Part shown: positions 42,118 through 49,809 of the stretch, piece after piece
Layout: the number at the start of each line of letters is the position of its first letter
Numbering within the stretch: position 1 is the stretch's first letter
Origin: Streptomyces sp. yr375
Lineage (GTDB): Bacteria; Actinomycetota; Actinomycetes; Streptomycetales; Streptomycetaceae
NCBI RefSeq assembly: GCF_900110755.1
Contig: NZ_FOFF01000007.1
Span: 1-64,000, forward strand
Direction of reading: 5' to 3'
DNA: 64,000 nt
Notes under the pieces: generated by a model
Databases searched by the model: none
What the model was told of the DNA's origin: nothing
What the model saw: the letters and a program-made list of their open reading frames with translations, nothing else
Made by a program: the position numbers and the translations under genes

Positions 42118-45114
42118 TCACACGGTCTGGGCCGCACGGGCGCGTTCGGCTTCCTGGGCCGCCGGGTCCTCCGTCGCCTCCTGCAAGAACGTCCAGTCCC
42201 ACACGCTCAGTGGGGGGTTGACGCCCTGGCGGGCCGGGCGGGTGGTGCCGTTGGTGTCGGTGGCGGCGAGGATCTCCTTGAAGACCAGGTCGACGGCGAC
42301 CGTGCCGACGCGCTTGTCGGCGTCGCGCTGGAGGCAGACGCCCGTGCGGAGTTCCTGGAGGGCGGCGATGACCTTCGGGTCGTTCTCCGGGCGGCCCAGG
42401 AGGGGGGCCACCAGGGACGCCTCCTGCGCCGACTTCTGCTTGAAGGCGAAGACCGTGTGGATCTGGTTGGCGCCGCCGCTGCGGGCCTCGGAGTCCTCGA
42501 TCTGGACCAGGTCGATGGCCTGCTGGGTGATCAGGACGGTGACCGCGAGGTAGGAGCGGCCCTGCTTCAGCGCGCGGCGCATCAGGTCGCGGCCGGACTC
42601 GGTCGCCGTGACGACGTACGCCTCGTCGACGAAGAGCGCCTTCGGCCGCAGGCCGATCTCGCCGGTCACCGGGTTCTTCTCGTAGCCGACGTCGAGCATC
42701 TGGCTGCCCAGTTCCACGACCGCCATCAGGGCGGTCGCGGCGAGGCGTTCGGCCGGGTTCCAGTTGCGCGGGTCGGAGGCCGCCGGCGACTGGAAGCCGC
42801 GCAGGGTGATGACCGTACGGCGCTTGCGCATGCTGGAGAGGGTCTGCGGGTGCTCGGCGAAGGAGAGCCTGGCGTAGGGCAGCGTGCGCAGCTCGGTGAG
42901 GAGCATCTGCGCCAGCTTCAGGTCCTTGATCGCCTCGCGGTCGCCGCTGGCCATCGCCTGGTCGTACGCCGCCACGACCTCGTCGACGACCTGCCACAAC
43001 GTCGGGCGGGGGACGGCGAGTTCGGCGTCGCGGGCGGTGTGGCCCTGCTCCACCGCCTGGCGGATCGCGGAGTTGTAGCGGCCGATGACCGTGGCCATGC
43101 CCTCGATGACGGGAAGGCGTACGCGCTGGTAGTCGTCGTCGCCGAGGAAGCCTCGGAGCATCGACTCGGCGAGCAGGCGGCCCGCCGGGACGTCGCGGGC
43201 GATGACCCACGGGTCCAGGACGCCTGCCTGGCCCTTGAGGAGGTCGACGACCTCCGTCTCCGCCCAGAAGTCCGGGTTCACCGGCTGGAACCGGCTCTGC
43301 GGGGTGCCGAGGAGGCCCGTCTCCGCGTCGCTCGCGAAGGCCGGGTCGTTCACCTGGGCGCCGAAGGCCAGGTAGTAGCAGAGCTGGGCGAAGTCGGTCT
43401 TCGGGTCGATGACCAGGCAGCGGACGCCGGACTCCGACTCCTCGTAGAACTTCTGGAGGGCCAGCGAGGACTTGCCGCCGCCCGACGCGCCGACGATGGC
43501 CAGGCCACCGCCGTCGTTGCGGGCGGGGCCGACGTGCAGCGAGTAGTGGACCGGCATCTTGCCCGCCCAGCCGACCAGGTTGCCGACCCAGCCCAGCCGC
43601 TTGCCGGACCGCTGCTCGGGGTTGTCGCCCAACTCGGTTCCGGCGGTGGGCAGTCCGGCACCGAGCTGCTCGACCTCCTGGAGGCGGAGATACGGCGCGA
43701 TCGGCAACTTGGGGGCATCACCCGGCAGTTGGGACTGGAGCAGCCGCCACTGCTGGCGGGTCGGGCGCAGCAGCGTGACCTTCAGGTCCTGCTTGAACTG
43801 CATCTCCAACACCCGGCGCCGGCGCTCCAGTTCCTTCACGTCGTGCGCCGAGATCGTGAAGCGGATCTGCGCCTCCATGCCCGGCATCTTGTGCTCGTCG
43901 ATGTCGTCGACGAGTTCCTGCGCGCGGGTGACCTGGGTGGCGAGCTTGGTGTCGGGGCTGCGGCCGGAGTTGGCCATGTCGTTCATCTCGTCGACCAGGT
44001 TGCCGCGGATCTTGTCGGCGCGGTCCTTGAACTTCAGGTACGGGATGAGCGTGAACCGCATGTCGATCTCGACGGGGAACTCGACGTGCTGCGCGGCGTA
44101 CCGCGCCCAGGCCGTCGACTGGCGGAAGCGGGTCTCCGCGGGCCAGTTGGCGGCCACCAGGGTCGTGGTGTAGCTGGTCTGCTGCTCGCCCGTCACCTCG
44201 TCGTACTGGTTCAGCACGATGTGCGTCTTGCGGTTCTCGCCGGAGAAGTCGACGACCAGGTCGAACTGGTTCGGCCCCCAGGCGCGCGAGCCGAGCACCG
44301 GCTCGGGCGGCACCGGCAGGTCGCCGTGCAGCGGCTTGCGGATCAGCCAGACGAGTTCCTCGCGGCTGAGCGGGGTGCCCTTGAGGCCCTCCAGGCTCTC
44401 GTGGACCTCGACGGCGACCTGCGTCCACTCGGCGAGGACGTGCGGCGAGAGGTACTCGTCCGTGACGCCGGTCGCGGTGGCGGCGGCCGAGTCGGCGGCG
44501 CCGCGCACGCCCTGGAGCAGCCCGGGCTCGTCGTACGGCTCGTCGTCCTGGGCGACGACACCGCTGCCGCCGTTCGTCCGCTTCAGCGAACCCAGCTTCA
44601 CCAGCAGGATGTTGCGCTCCCGCTTGGCGCCGATGCGCTCCTGGTACTCGGCCTTGCGCAGGTTGTACGCCTTGTAGTTCTCGGTGGGCTCCCAGGCGAC
44701 CGCGTTCAGCTCCTCCGCCCAGGTCATCGCCGTGATCGGCTGGTACACCTTGCGGTAGTGGCACTCGACGTTGCGGTCGCCGCGGGCCAGGTTGAGCAGC
44801 CCGCGCGCCGGGCCCTCGGCCATCGCCTGGAGCTCGCCGGCGTTCAGGTACTCGTCGATGGCGTTGGGCAGGACCATGCCCGTCCACACCGAGTCGCCGT
44901 GCACGAAGATCATGTCGTCGGCGTAGCGGTAGGGCAGACGGAGGTCCTCGCGGCGGGCGGCGGCCGACGAGCCGGACGACCGGGAGCGGGAGGAGGACGA
45001 CCGCCTCGAGCCGCCCTGGCCGCCCTGACCGTTCTTCTTGCTCGACGTGGCGGCCAGGATCATGGCGACCACGAAGAAGGCGGCCGCCCCGCCCAGAAGG
45101 ATCAGCATGAACAT
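42118..45114 (-). CDS. VirB4-like T4SS ATPase
   Basis: This roughly 998-aa protein begins with a membrane helix (MFMLILLGGAAAFFVVAMI), then a Ser/Arg linker and an N-terminal VirB4 domain. The RecA motor follows, with Walker A VGASGGGKSSLAL near residue 540 and Walker B ALFVDEAYVV near 825. Late elements LITQQAIDLV and VFAFKQKSAQEASLV are typical of VirB4/TraE/ConE. VirB4 proteins energise substrate transport. ATG 45114 is preferred; TTG 45135 and ATG 45108 are alternatives. It sits between TcpE-like and lipoprotein genes. Confidence 0.88.
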   Translation of the reverse strand: MFMLILLGGAAAFFVVAMILAATSSKKNGQGGQGGSRRSSSSRSRSSGSSAAARREDLRLPYRYADDMIFVHGDSVWTGMVLPNAIDEYLNAGELQAMAEGPARGLLNLARGDRNVECHYRKVYQPITAMTWAEELNAVAWEPTENYKAYNLRKAEYQERIGAKRERNILLVKLGSLKRTNGGSGVVAQDDEPYDEPGLLQGVRGAADSAAATATGVTDEYLSPHVLAEWTQVAVEVHESLEGLKGTPLSREELVWLIRKPLHGDLPVPPEPVLGSRAWGPNQFDLVVDFSGENRKTHIVLNQYDEVTGEQQTSYTTTLVAANWPAETRFRQSTAWARYAAQHVEFPVEIDMRFTLIPYLKFKDRADKIRGNLVDEMNDMANSGRSPDTKLATQVTRAQELVDDIDEHKMPGMEAQIRFTISAHDVKELERRRRVLEMQFKQDLKVTLLRPTRQQWRLLQSQLPGDAPKLPIAPYLRLQEVEQLGAGLPTAGTELGDNPEQRSGKRLGWVGNLVGWAGKMPVHYSLHVGPARNDGGGLAIVGASGGGKSSLALQKFYEESESGVRCLVIDPKTDFAQLCYYLAFGAQVNDPAFASDAETGLLGTPQSRFQPVNPDFWAETEVVDLLKGQAGVLDPWVIARDVPAGRLLAESMLRGFLGDDDYQRVRLPVIEGMATVIGRYNSAIRQAVEQGHTARDAELAVPRPTLWQVVDEVVAAYDQAMASGDREAIKDLKLAQMLLTELRTLPYARLSFAEHPQTLSSMRKRRTVITLRGFQSPAASDPRNWNPAERLAATALMAVVELGSQMLDVGYEKNPVTGEIGLRPKALFVDEAYVVTATESGRDLMRRALKQGRSYLAVTVLITQQAIDLVQIEDSEARSGGANQIHTVFAFKQKSAQEASLVAPLLGRPENDPKVIAALQELRTGVCLQRDADKRVGTVAVDLVFKEILAATDTNGTTRPARQGVNPPLSVWDWTFLQEATEDPAAQEAERARAAQTV

Positions 45115-45156
45115 GGAGGAGTCACCCTGCAGCAATCGAAGTCGGTTGTCGGTGGG

Positions 45157-45642
45157 TCAGCGGTAGGTCGAGAAGGCGCTGCCGCGTTCGGCGGCGGCCC
45201 GGCGCGCGGCTTCGTAGCGGGCCTGCCAGCGCGGCGAACCCGGGGTGAAGAGGATGACCTGCCAGTGCAGTTCCTCGGGTTCCTGGTCGGCGGCCAGGCC
45301 TTGCAGCCGCTTGGGCTGGAACCACCAGTCGGTCCACACCACGAGCTGCTGGCTCAGCGTGAGCGCCGAGGGCAGCGGCCGTCCCCAGACGAAGTAGACG
45401 GCGAACGGCGGCCCGAAGTACAGCACCGACGTCCACATCGACATGCCGAGGAAGGGCAGGAACGCCGACATCGTGAACAGCGCGATGAGCCAGACCAGTC
45501 CGAAGCCGAAGGCCGCGCCCAGCGCGGGCAGCAGCAGGCCCGGCAGCGGGATGTTGCCCCAGTTCCAGATCCGCTTGGGGCGGTTGACCAGATCGGTGTG
45601 GTCGTACGCGACCAGCGGCTGCGGTGGCGCCTCCTGGCTCAT
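45157..45642 (-). CDS. TcpE/VirB3-like conjugal membrane protein
   Basis: This 161-aa protein has a short cytoplasmic start (LVAYDHTDLVNRPKRIWNWG) and two or three hydrophobic segments (LLLPALGAAFGFGLVWLIAL, SVLYFGPPFAVYFVWG). A soluble end follows with ALTLSQQLVVWTDWWFQPKRL. The pattern of a proline-containing hydrophobic pair plus a W-rich region is that of TcpE proteins, the Gram-positive equivalents of VirB3. It is immediately upstream of virB4, the usual order. Confidence 0.75.
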   Translation of the reverse strand: MSQEAPPQPLVAYDHTDLVNRPKRIWNWGNIPLPGLLLPALGAAFGFGLVWLIALFTMSAFLPFLGMSMWTSVLYFGPPFAVYFVWGRPLPSALTLSQQLVVWTDWWFQPKRLQGLAADQEPEELHWQVILFTPGSPRWQARYEAARRAAAERGSAFSTYR

Positions 45643-45697
45643 GACTGCGAACTCCCCTGGTAGGGACGGCTACTGACGGTCCATCCGATGGTGGACG

Positions 45698-45961
45698 TCA
45701 GCCCTTGCCGCCGCCGATCTGGCCGCCGAGGTCGATGAGCAGACCGGCGAGGCCGGTGGCGCCGCCGATGATCAGGGCGGCGAGCGCGATCATGCCGAAG
45801 CCCTGGAATGCCTCGCGCATGCCGTCGCCGCGCTTCATCGACAGGAGCATGCGGATGCCGAGGATGAGCAGGGCGATGACGGCGACCATCGTGCCGGCGT
45901 TGCGGAGGATCGTCTCGATCTCTCCGAACATGTCCTCCATGGTGGTGGCGGCCAGGTACAC
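45698..45961 (-). CDS. VirB2/TrbC-like small membrane protein
   Basis: This 87-aa protein starts at GTG 45961 (MYLAATTMEDMFGEIETIL), with AGAGGA at 6 nt. It has two hydrophobic helices (VAVIALLILGIRMLL and GFGMIALAALIIGGATGLAGLLI) separated by a short charged loop (SMKRGDGMRE), ending GGQIGGGKG. Size and double-helix topology match VirB2-like pilin or core subunits. There is no cleavable signal peptide. It lies between the TcpC-like and TcpE-like genes. Confidence 0.72.
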   Translation of the reverse strand: MYLAATTMEDMFGEIETILRNAGTMVAVIALLILGIRMLLSMKRGDGMREAFQGFGMIALAALIIGGATGLAGLLIDLGGQIGGGKG

Positions 45962-46025
45962 GGTGTTTCCTCTCGGGTGGTGAAGCAGGTGACAAGCGGT
46001 GGGGTGAGGGCGGCGCGGGATCCGG

Positions 46026-47666
46026 TCAGGACTTGCCGGCCGGCTTGCCCTTCGGCGACTCGGGGGTCTTGGGGGTCTTGGGGACGGACGCGGAAGCGGA
46101 GGTGGAGGGACTCGCCGAGGGGGAGGCGGTGCCCGTACCGGCGCCCGTGCCCCCGTCGTTGTCGGCCCGGCCGCCCTGCGAGTCGAGCACACCGCCGCGG
46201 ATGTCCTTGATGAACCAGCCCTGGGCCGTGTTCACCACCGTCATCCGGTAGGCGCGGCGCACCGTCTCGCCCTTCGGGTCGCCCCAGTCGACGACCACAC
46301 GCACCTCGACGGCCTGCCCGGCCGGGTACGCGTACGGGTCGGTCTTCTGCACGCTCTTCGGGACGAGCGCGGCGACGTCGTTGATCGTCGGTGTGGTCAG
46401 CCTGCCGGACAGGCCGGAAGTGGCCGCCTGCGAGGCGTCGGGCGTGGTGAAGCGGGTCATCGCGGTGGCGTCGGAAGCGCCCCATGCCTCGAAGTAGCCC
46501 GGCAGCACCTGCTGTTGGAGCTGCTGGCCGAGGGCGTCGTCGTGGACCTCGCTGTCCTGGTCGATCTCCGGTACGTCCGCACGCGCGGGCAGCGGCATCT
46601 GGCCGACATCGCCCGCGACGCGCATGCCCTCGCCCGTCGAGAGGTTCTTCACGTACACCGGGACGGTGAGCGTGGTGAGCGTGCCGTCGTCGGTACGGAC
46701 CTGGACGCCGATGTAGCGGCCGTGGTCGCCGTACTCGGCGAGCGTCTCGGCGGTCCCGTCCCAGGTGGCGGAGACGGCGGTGGAGGTTCCCTCACCGCTC
46801 CAGCCGCACTCCGCGTCGACGCCGGCGGAGGCGTAGCGGGCGAGGTTCACCCGGCGCGTGGACGCGGTCTCCGGGGAGAACGTCATGCACAACAGGGCGT
46901 ACTGCTCGGCGAAGGTCGCCGCCTGCTGCGTCGGGAAGTCGGTGAGGCGGTACTTGTCCACGTCGGCGGAGTCCAGCCCGGCGGTCTTGGGACCGGACGA
47001 CTTGCCGATCACCAGCCCCATCACGCCGCAGGAGCCCAGCGCGAACACGCAGGTGGTGATCAGCAGGGTGGCGCGGAGCGCGACATGCGTGCGGCGTCCA
47101 CCGGTGGGGATACGGCCACCGGGCTTGGGGACGACGAAGTCGCGGGCGGGGGCGGCCGAGGTGACGGGCTTGGAGGCGGCCTGGGCGCTCGCGGCGGGGG
47201 CCGGGTGGCCGTGCTGGGACACGGGCGGGGCCGCCACGGCCGGAGAGACGGGTGAGACAGGTGAGGCAGGTGAGACAGATGCAGCGGATACGGCCGTTGG
47301 CGCGGCGGCCGTCGCCGTACCGCCCCGCTTGCGCTGCTCCTTCTCCGCCTTCTTCTGCTCGTACGCCGTCTTGCGCGCCGCCCGCTCCCGCTCGCGCTTC
47401 TCCTTCTTCGACTCGCCCTGGGGGCGCGTCTCACGCGGCGGCAGCGACGGTACGGCGGCCTGGCCGGCCCGGGGCGTGTTGCGCACCCAGGCGGCGGCGA
47501 CCTGCGCGCGGGCCGCGTCGGTGGGGAGTTGCTGGGGCTGCGGCTGCTGGCCCTGCCACGCCTGCTGTTGGGGCTGCTGCGGCTGCTGGGGAGGACCGAA
47601 GGGCCCGGGCTGCCCGGAAGGCTCGCCTCCGCCGACCGCGCCAGCAGGGCTGTTGTGGTCTGTCAT
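46026..47666 (-). CDS. TcpC/VirB8-like conjugal transfer protein with P/Q-rich N-terminus
   Basis: This 546-aa protein has a cytoplasmic P/Q-rich leader (PPQQPQQPQQQAWQGQQ), a highly charged coiled coil (KKEKRERERAARKTAYEQKK) and an alanine/proline linker. One membrane helix follows (ATLLITTCVFALGSCGVMGL near residue 205), then two NTF2-like extracellular domains, including VYVKNLSTGEGMRVAGDVGQ and AYRMTVVNTAQGWFIKDI. This is TcpC architecture. The end is a Ser/Pro/Thr-rich stalk. It is the first gene of the 12-gene minus arm. Confidence 0.8.
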   Translation of the reverse strand: MTDHNSPAGAVGGGEPSGQPGPFGPPQQPQQPQQQAWQGQQPQPQQLPTDAARAQVAAAWVRNTPRAGQAAVPSLPPRETRPQGESKKEKRERERAARKTAYEQKKAEKEQRKRGGTATAAAPTAVSAASVSPASPVSPVSPAVAAPPVSQHGHPAPAASAQAASKPVTSAAPARDFVVPKPGGRIPTGGRRTHVALRATLLITTCVFALGSCGVMGLVIGKSSGPKTAGLDSADVDKYRLTDFPTQQAATFAEQYALLCMTFSPETASTRRVNLARYASAGVDAECGWSGEGTSTAVSATWDGTAETLAEYGDHGRYIGVQVRTDDGTLTTLTVPVYVKNLSTGEGMRVAGDVGQMPLPARADVPEIDQDSEVHDDALGQQLQQQVLPGYFEAWGASDATAMTRFTTPDASQAATSGLSGRLTTPTINDVAALVPKSVQKTDPYAYPAGQAVEVRVVVDWGDPKGETVRRAYRMTVVNTAQGWFIKDIRGGVLDSQGGRADNDGGTGAGTGTASPSASPSTSASASVPKTPKTPESPKGKPAGKS

Positions 47667-48008
47667 CGAGTCGGTTACTCCAGCGAGTCGATTCCCCTGT
47701 CCGCCTGGGCGTGTCACGACCGCACCGCACGACGGGCCCTGGCCCCAGCCAGGTGCCCCGGCAGTGTGACAAAGACCTGTGACGGGACCGGTGTCGCTTT
47801 CCTCGCCGGGAGACGGTGAATTCCTGACCGGCGTCCCTCGGGAAAGGCGTCGGGAAAACTGGCAGGGACATGTCGGGAAGGTGGGGTCGTCGCACCGGCC
47901 GCCCTCGGCCCACAATGCGCGGGGCAGGTGGCCTGCCCGACGTACCGACGTAGTACCGACGCATTCGGCACCACCCTTGGATCCGACGGACCCGGCGAAG
48001 GACGAGAG
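47667..48008. other. 342-bp divergent promoter region of the T4SS-like locus
   Basis: No gene is seen here. GGGCAGG (47922-47928) and CCTGCCC (47932-47938) form a hairpin around TGG, and GTACCGACG occurs twice near 47942-47962. GAAGGA (47998-48003) is the ribosome binding site of the plus arm's first gene. Both arms must be transcribed from this stretch. Confidence 0.5.
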
Positions 48009-48536
48009 TTGAGCGACCACAGCGGGCACCCGCAGCAGCCCGACCCCCGCGTCCTGGGCGTGCCCCAGCAGGCGACGGCGGGCGGCCAGGCGATACCGGC
48101 CGTCCAGGTTCCGCAACCGGCCGTCCAGGTTCCGCAGGCCCCGCAGGTCTTCCAGAGCGACCGCGCCTGGGTCGACGGCTACGAGCCCGGCAACCCGTGG
48201 CAGGCCCGCCTGTGCGTGGAGACGCCGTACGGCACCTTCGCCTATCCCCTCACGCCGAACACGATGCCCGAACTCCTCGAGCAGATGGTCCTGGTGGCCC
48301 AGGAGCAGCAGGGGCTGCCGGTCGGGATCGACGACGACCAGTCGTCGCCGGACGACGGCGAGGACGACGGCGAGGAACCGCAGAGTGTGGGCGCGCGTCT
48401 CCAGGGCGGCCGGGCCGCGCGGATGACCGGCTGGGCCGTCGTCCACGACCTGTGGGAACGCGAGGATCCGACGGCGCGGATCGTGATGGGCGCGGTGGTC
48501 GTCGCACTGCTGCTGCTCGGTATCTTCCTGACCTGA
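48009..48536 (+). CDS. Single-pass membrane protein, first gene of the plus arm
   Basis: This 175-aa protein starts at a TTG with GAAGGA 5 nt upstream. A disordered P/Q/V-rich part (repeats AVQVPQ) precedes a folded domain (NPWQARLCVETPYGTFAYPL, MPELLEQMVLVAQEQQGLP). A C-terminal helix (IVMGAVVVALLLLGIFLT) gives a tail-anchored topology. No family is recognised. Its place directly opposite the TcpC-like gene indicates a structural or regulatory part of the apparatus. Confidence 0.7.
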   Translation: MSDHSGHPQQPDPRVLGVPQQATAGGQAIPAVQVPQPAVQVPQAPQVFQSDRAWVDGYEPGNPWQARLCVETPYGTFAYPLTPNTMPELLEQMVLVAQEQQGLPVGIDDDQSSPDDGEDDGEEPQSVGARLQGGRAARMTGWAVVHDLWEREDPTARIVMGAVVVALLLLGIFLT

Positions 48537-48614
48537 TCGTGTGATCACCGCAGGCCGGCCGAATCGCGGCGGCAGGCCTGCGGAATCGCCGCGGACCGAC
48601 TGATGGGGGCACTG

Positions 48615-48977
48615 ATGTCTGGCACCGAAGAGGCCGCCGAGCAGCCGGAGTTCTACTTCGCGGACGTCTTCGTCTTCGTCTCCGACTATCTCGCCCAGGT
48701 GATCCGGCGCCGCGTCAACGGCTCCTCGGCCACCTGGTGTCCGAGGTGGTGGGAGCATCCCGAAGCGGGGGCCCGGCTGTCCGCGCTCTGGCTGGCCTGG
48801 GAGCATCTGCGGCAGGACCCGGCGCTCGGCATGTCGACGTGGTGGCTGCATCACGCGGACCCGCATCTGCGGGTGCTGATGGACGCCGACTCGGGCCCGT
48901 TCGCGGCCTGTTCGCCCAAGGACGGGCACACGGCGTACCCGTTCGACCCGCTGCCGGTGGATCCGCGCCCGGAGTGA
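48615..48977 (+). CDS. DUF4913 protein
   Basis: This 120-aa soluble protein has the DUF4913 pattern: FVSDYLAQVIRRRVNGSSATWCPRWWEHPEAGARLSALW cut here by Trp-rich helices, then WHHADPHL-type motif (WLHHADPHLRVLMDADSGPF) and a Cys near the end. The family is found in actinobacterial conjugative and T4SS-like clusters, function unknown. ATG 48615 is preferred over 48603 because a GGGGG tract lies between them. Confidence 0.8.
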   Translation: MSGTEEAAEQPEFYFADVFVFVSDYLAQVIRRRVNGSSATWCPRWWEHPEAGARLSALWLAWEHLRQDPALGMSTWWLHHADPHLRVLMDADSGPFAACSPKDGHTAYPFDPLPVDPRPE

Positions 48978-49134
48978 TCCGGGCGGCCGAGGGCGGGGAC
49001 GGCTTTCCTGTGTTTTCCCGGGCCCGGCGCCCGCTTTCCTCGCCGGGAATCCTCGCAGCCCCCCTCGCTCGCCGCCACCTACCGTGTCCCGGTCACCCGC
49101 CGTACCGGCTCAGCACAAGGGAGGCGCGGGAAAC

Positions 49135-49803
49135 GTGGATCTGCCTGCGGAAGGCAAGCGCTCGGGGCTGTTGGCCCTGGCGGTGCTCGGTGTTCTTCTG
49201 GTCGCCGTGCTCGCGGTGTTCACCCTCGTCGACGGGGACGACGGGAGCGGCGACGGCGGTTCGGCGACCCCCGCCGCGACGTCCGGAGGGCAGGACGCCG
49301 CGAACCAGGACACGGGGTCCGACGGCACGCGGGAGCCGAGCGGCGGCGCCACCCCCATCGTCGCGCTCACCGAGGTGGCCGCGGCGCACGAGGTCATGGC
49401 GAAGTACATGGCCGGCCTCAGCACGTACGACCACGCCAGCAAGCCGGCGACCTGGAGCGCCCCGCTGCTGGCGATGACCACCGGGGAAACGCAGATGGAG
49501 CAGGCCACCGCCCTGCCCACCGGCAAGGACTGGGCCCAGTGCGAGGCCGACCGGTGCTCGGCGAAGGGCACGGCGACCGTCGAGCGGGACGCGATGATCT
49601 CGGACGACCTGGTGCGTGACAGCGGCCGTTCGATCTCCAGCGTCGTGAGTGTGACCGCCGCCCGGACCGCGGGCGACAAGACCGTCACGGAGACCAACAA
49701 GTGGCTGGTGACCGTCAAGGAGCAGAGCGGTACCTGGGTCGTCTCCGGTTTCGACATCTTCGGTCTCGGCGACGTGGGCGCCTCTGACGAATCGGGGGAG
49801 TGA
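49135..49803 (+). CDS. VirB8-like single-pass membrane protein
   Basis: This 222-aa protein begins MDLPAEGKRSGLLALAVLGV, giving one N-terminal helix, then a Gly/Asp/Thr-rich linker. An extracellular NTF2-like domain follows (ATWSAPLLAMTTGETQMEQA, WLVTVKEQSGTWVVSGFDIF). It resembles the Gram-positive VirB8/TcpC fold in minimal form. Two cysteines (AQCEADRCSAK) could be a disulphide. GTG 49135 is preferred; an upstream ATG at 49084 would add 17 unlikely residues. It is 6 bp upstream of the triple hydrolase gene. Confidence 0.65.
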   Translation: MDLPAEGKRSGLLALAVLGVLLVAVLAVFTLVDGDDGSGDGGSATPAATSGGQDAANQDTGSDGTREPSGGATPIVALTEVAAAHEVMAKYMAGLSTYDHASKPATWSAPLLAMTTGETQMEQATALPTGKDWAQCEADRCSAKGTATVERDAMISDDLVRDSGRSISSVVSVTAARTAGDKTVTETNKWLVTVKEQSGTWVVSGFDIFGLGDVGASDESGE

Positions 49804-49809
49804 GCCGAC

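Noticed and set aside
42112..45663. 1183-codon plus-strand ORF opposite the VirB4-like gene
   Set aside because: It is the antisense shadow of a well-supported ATPase gene and reads as V/L/R/G/D-rich sequence without motifs.
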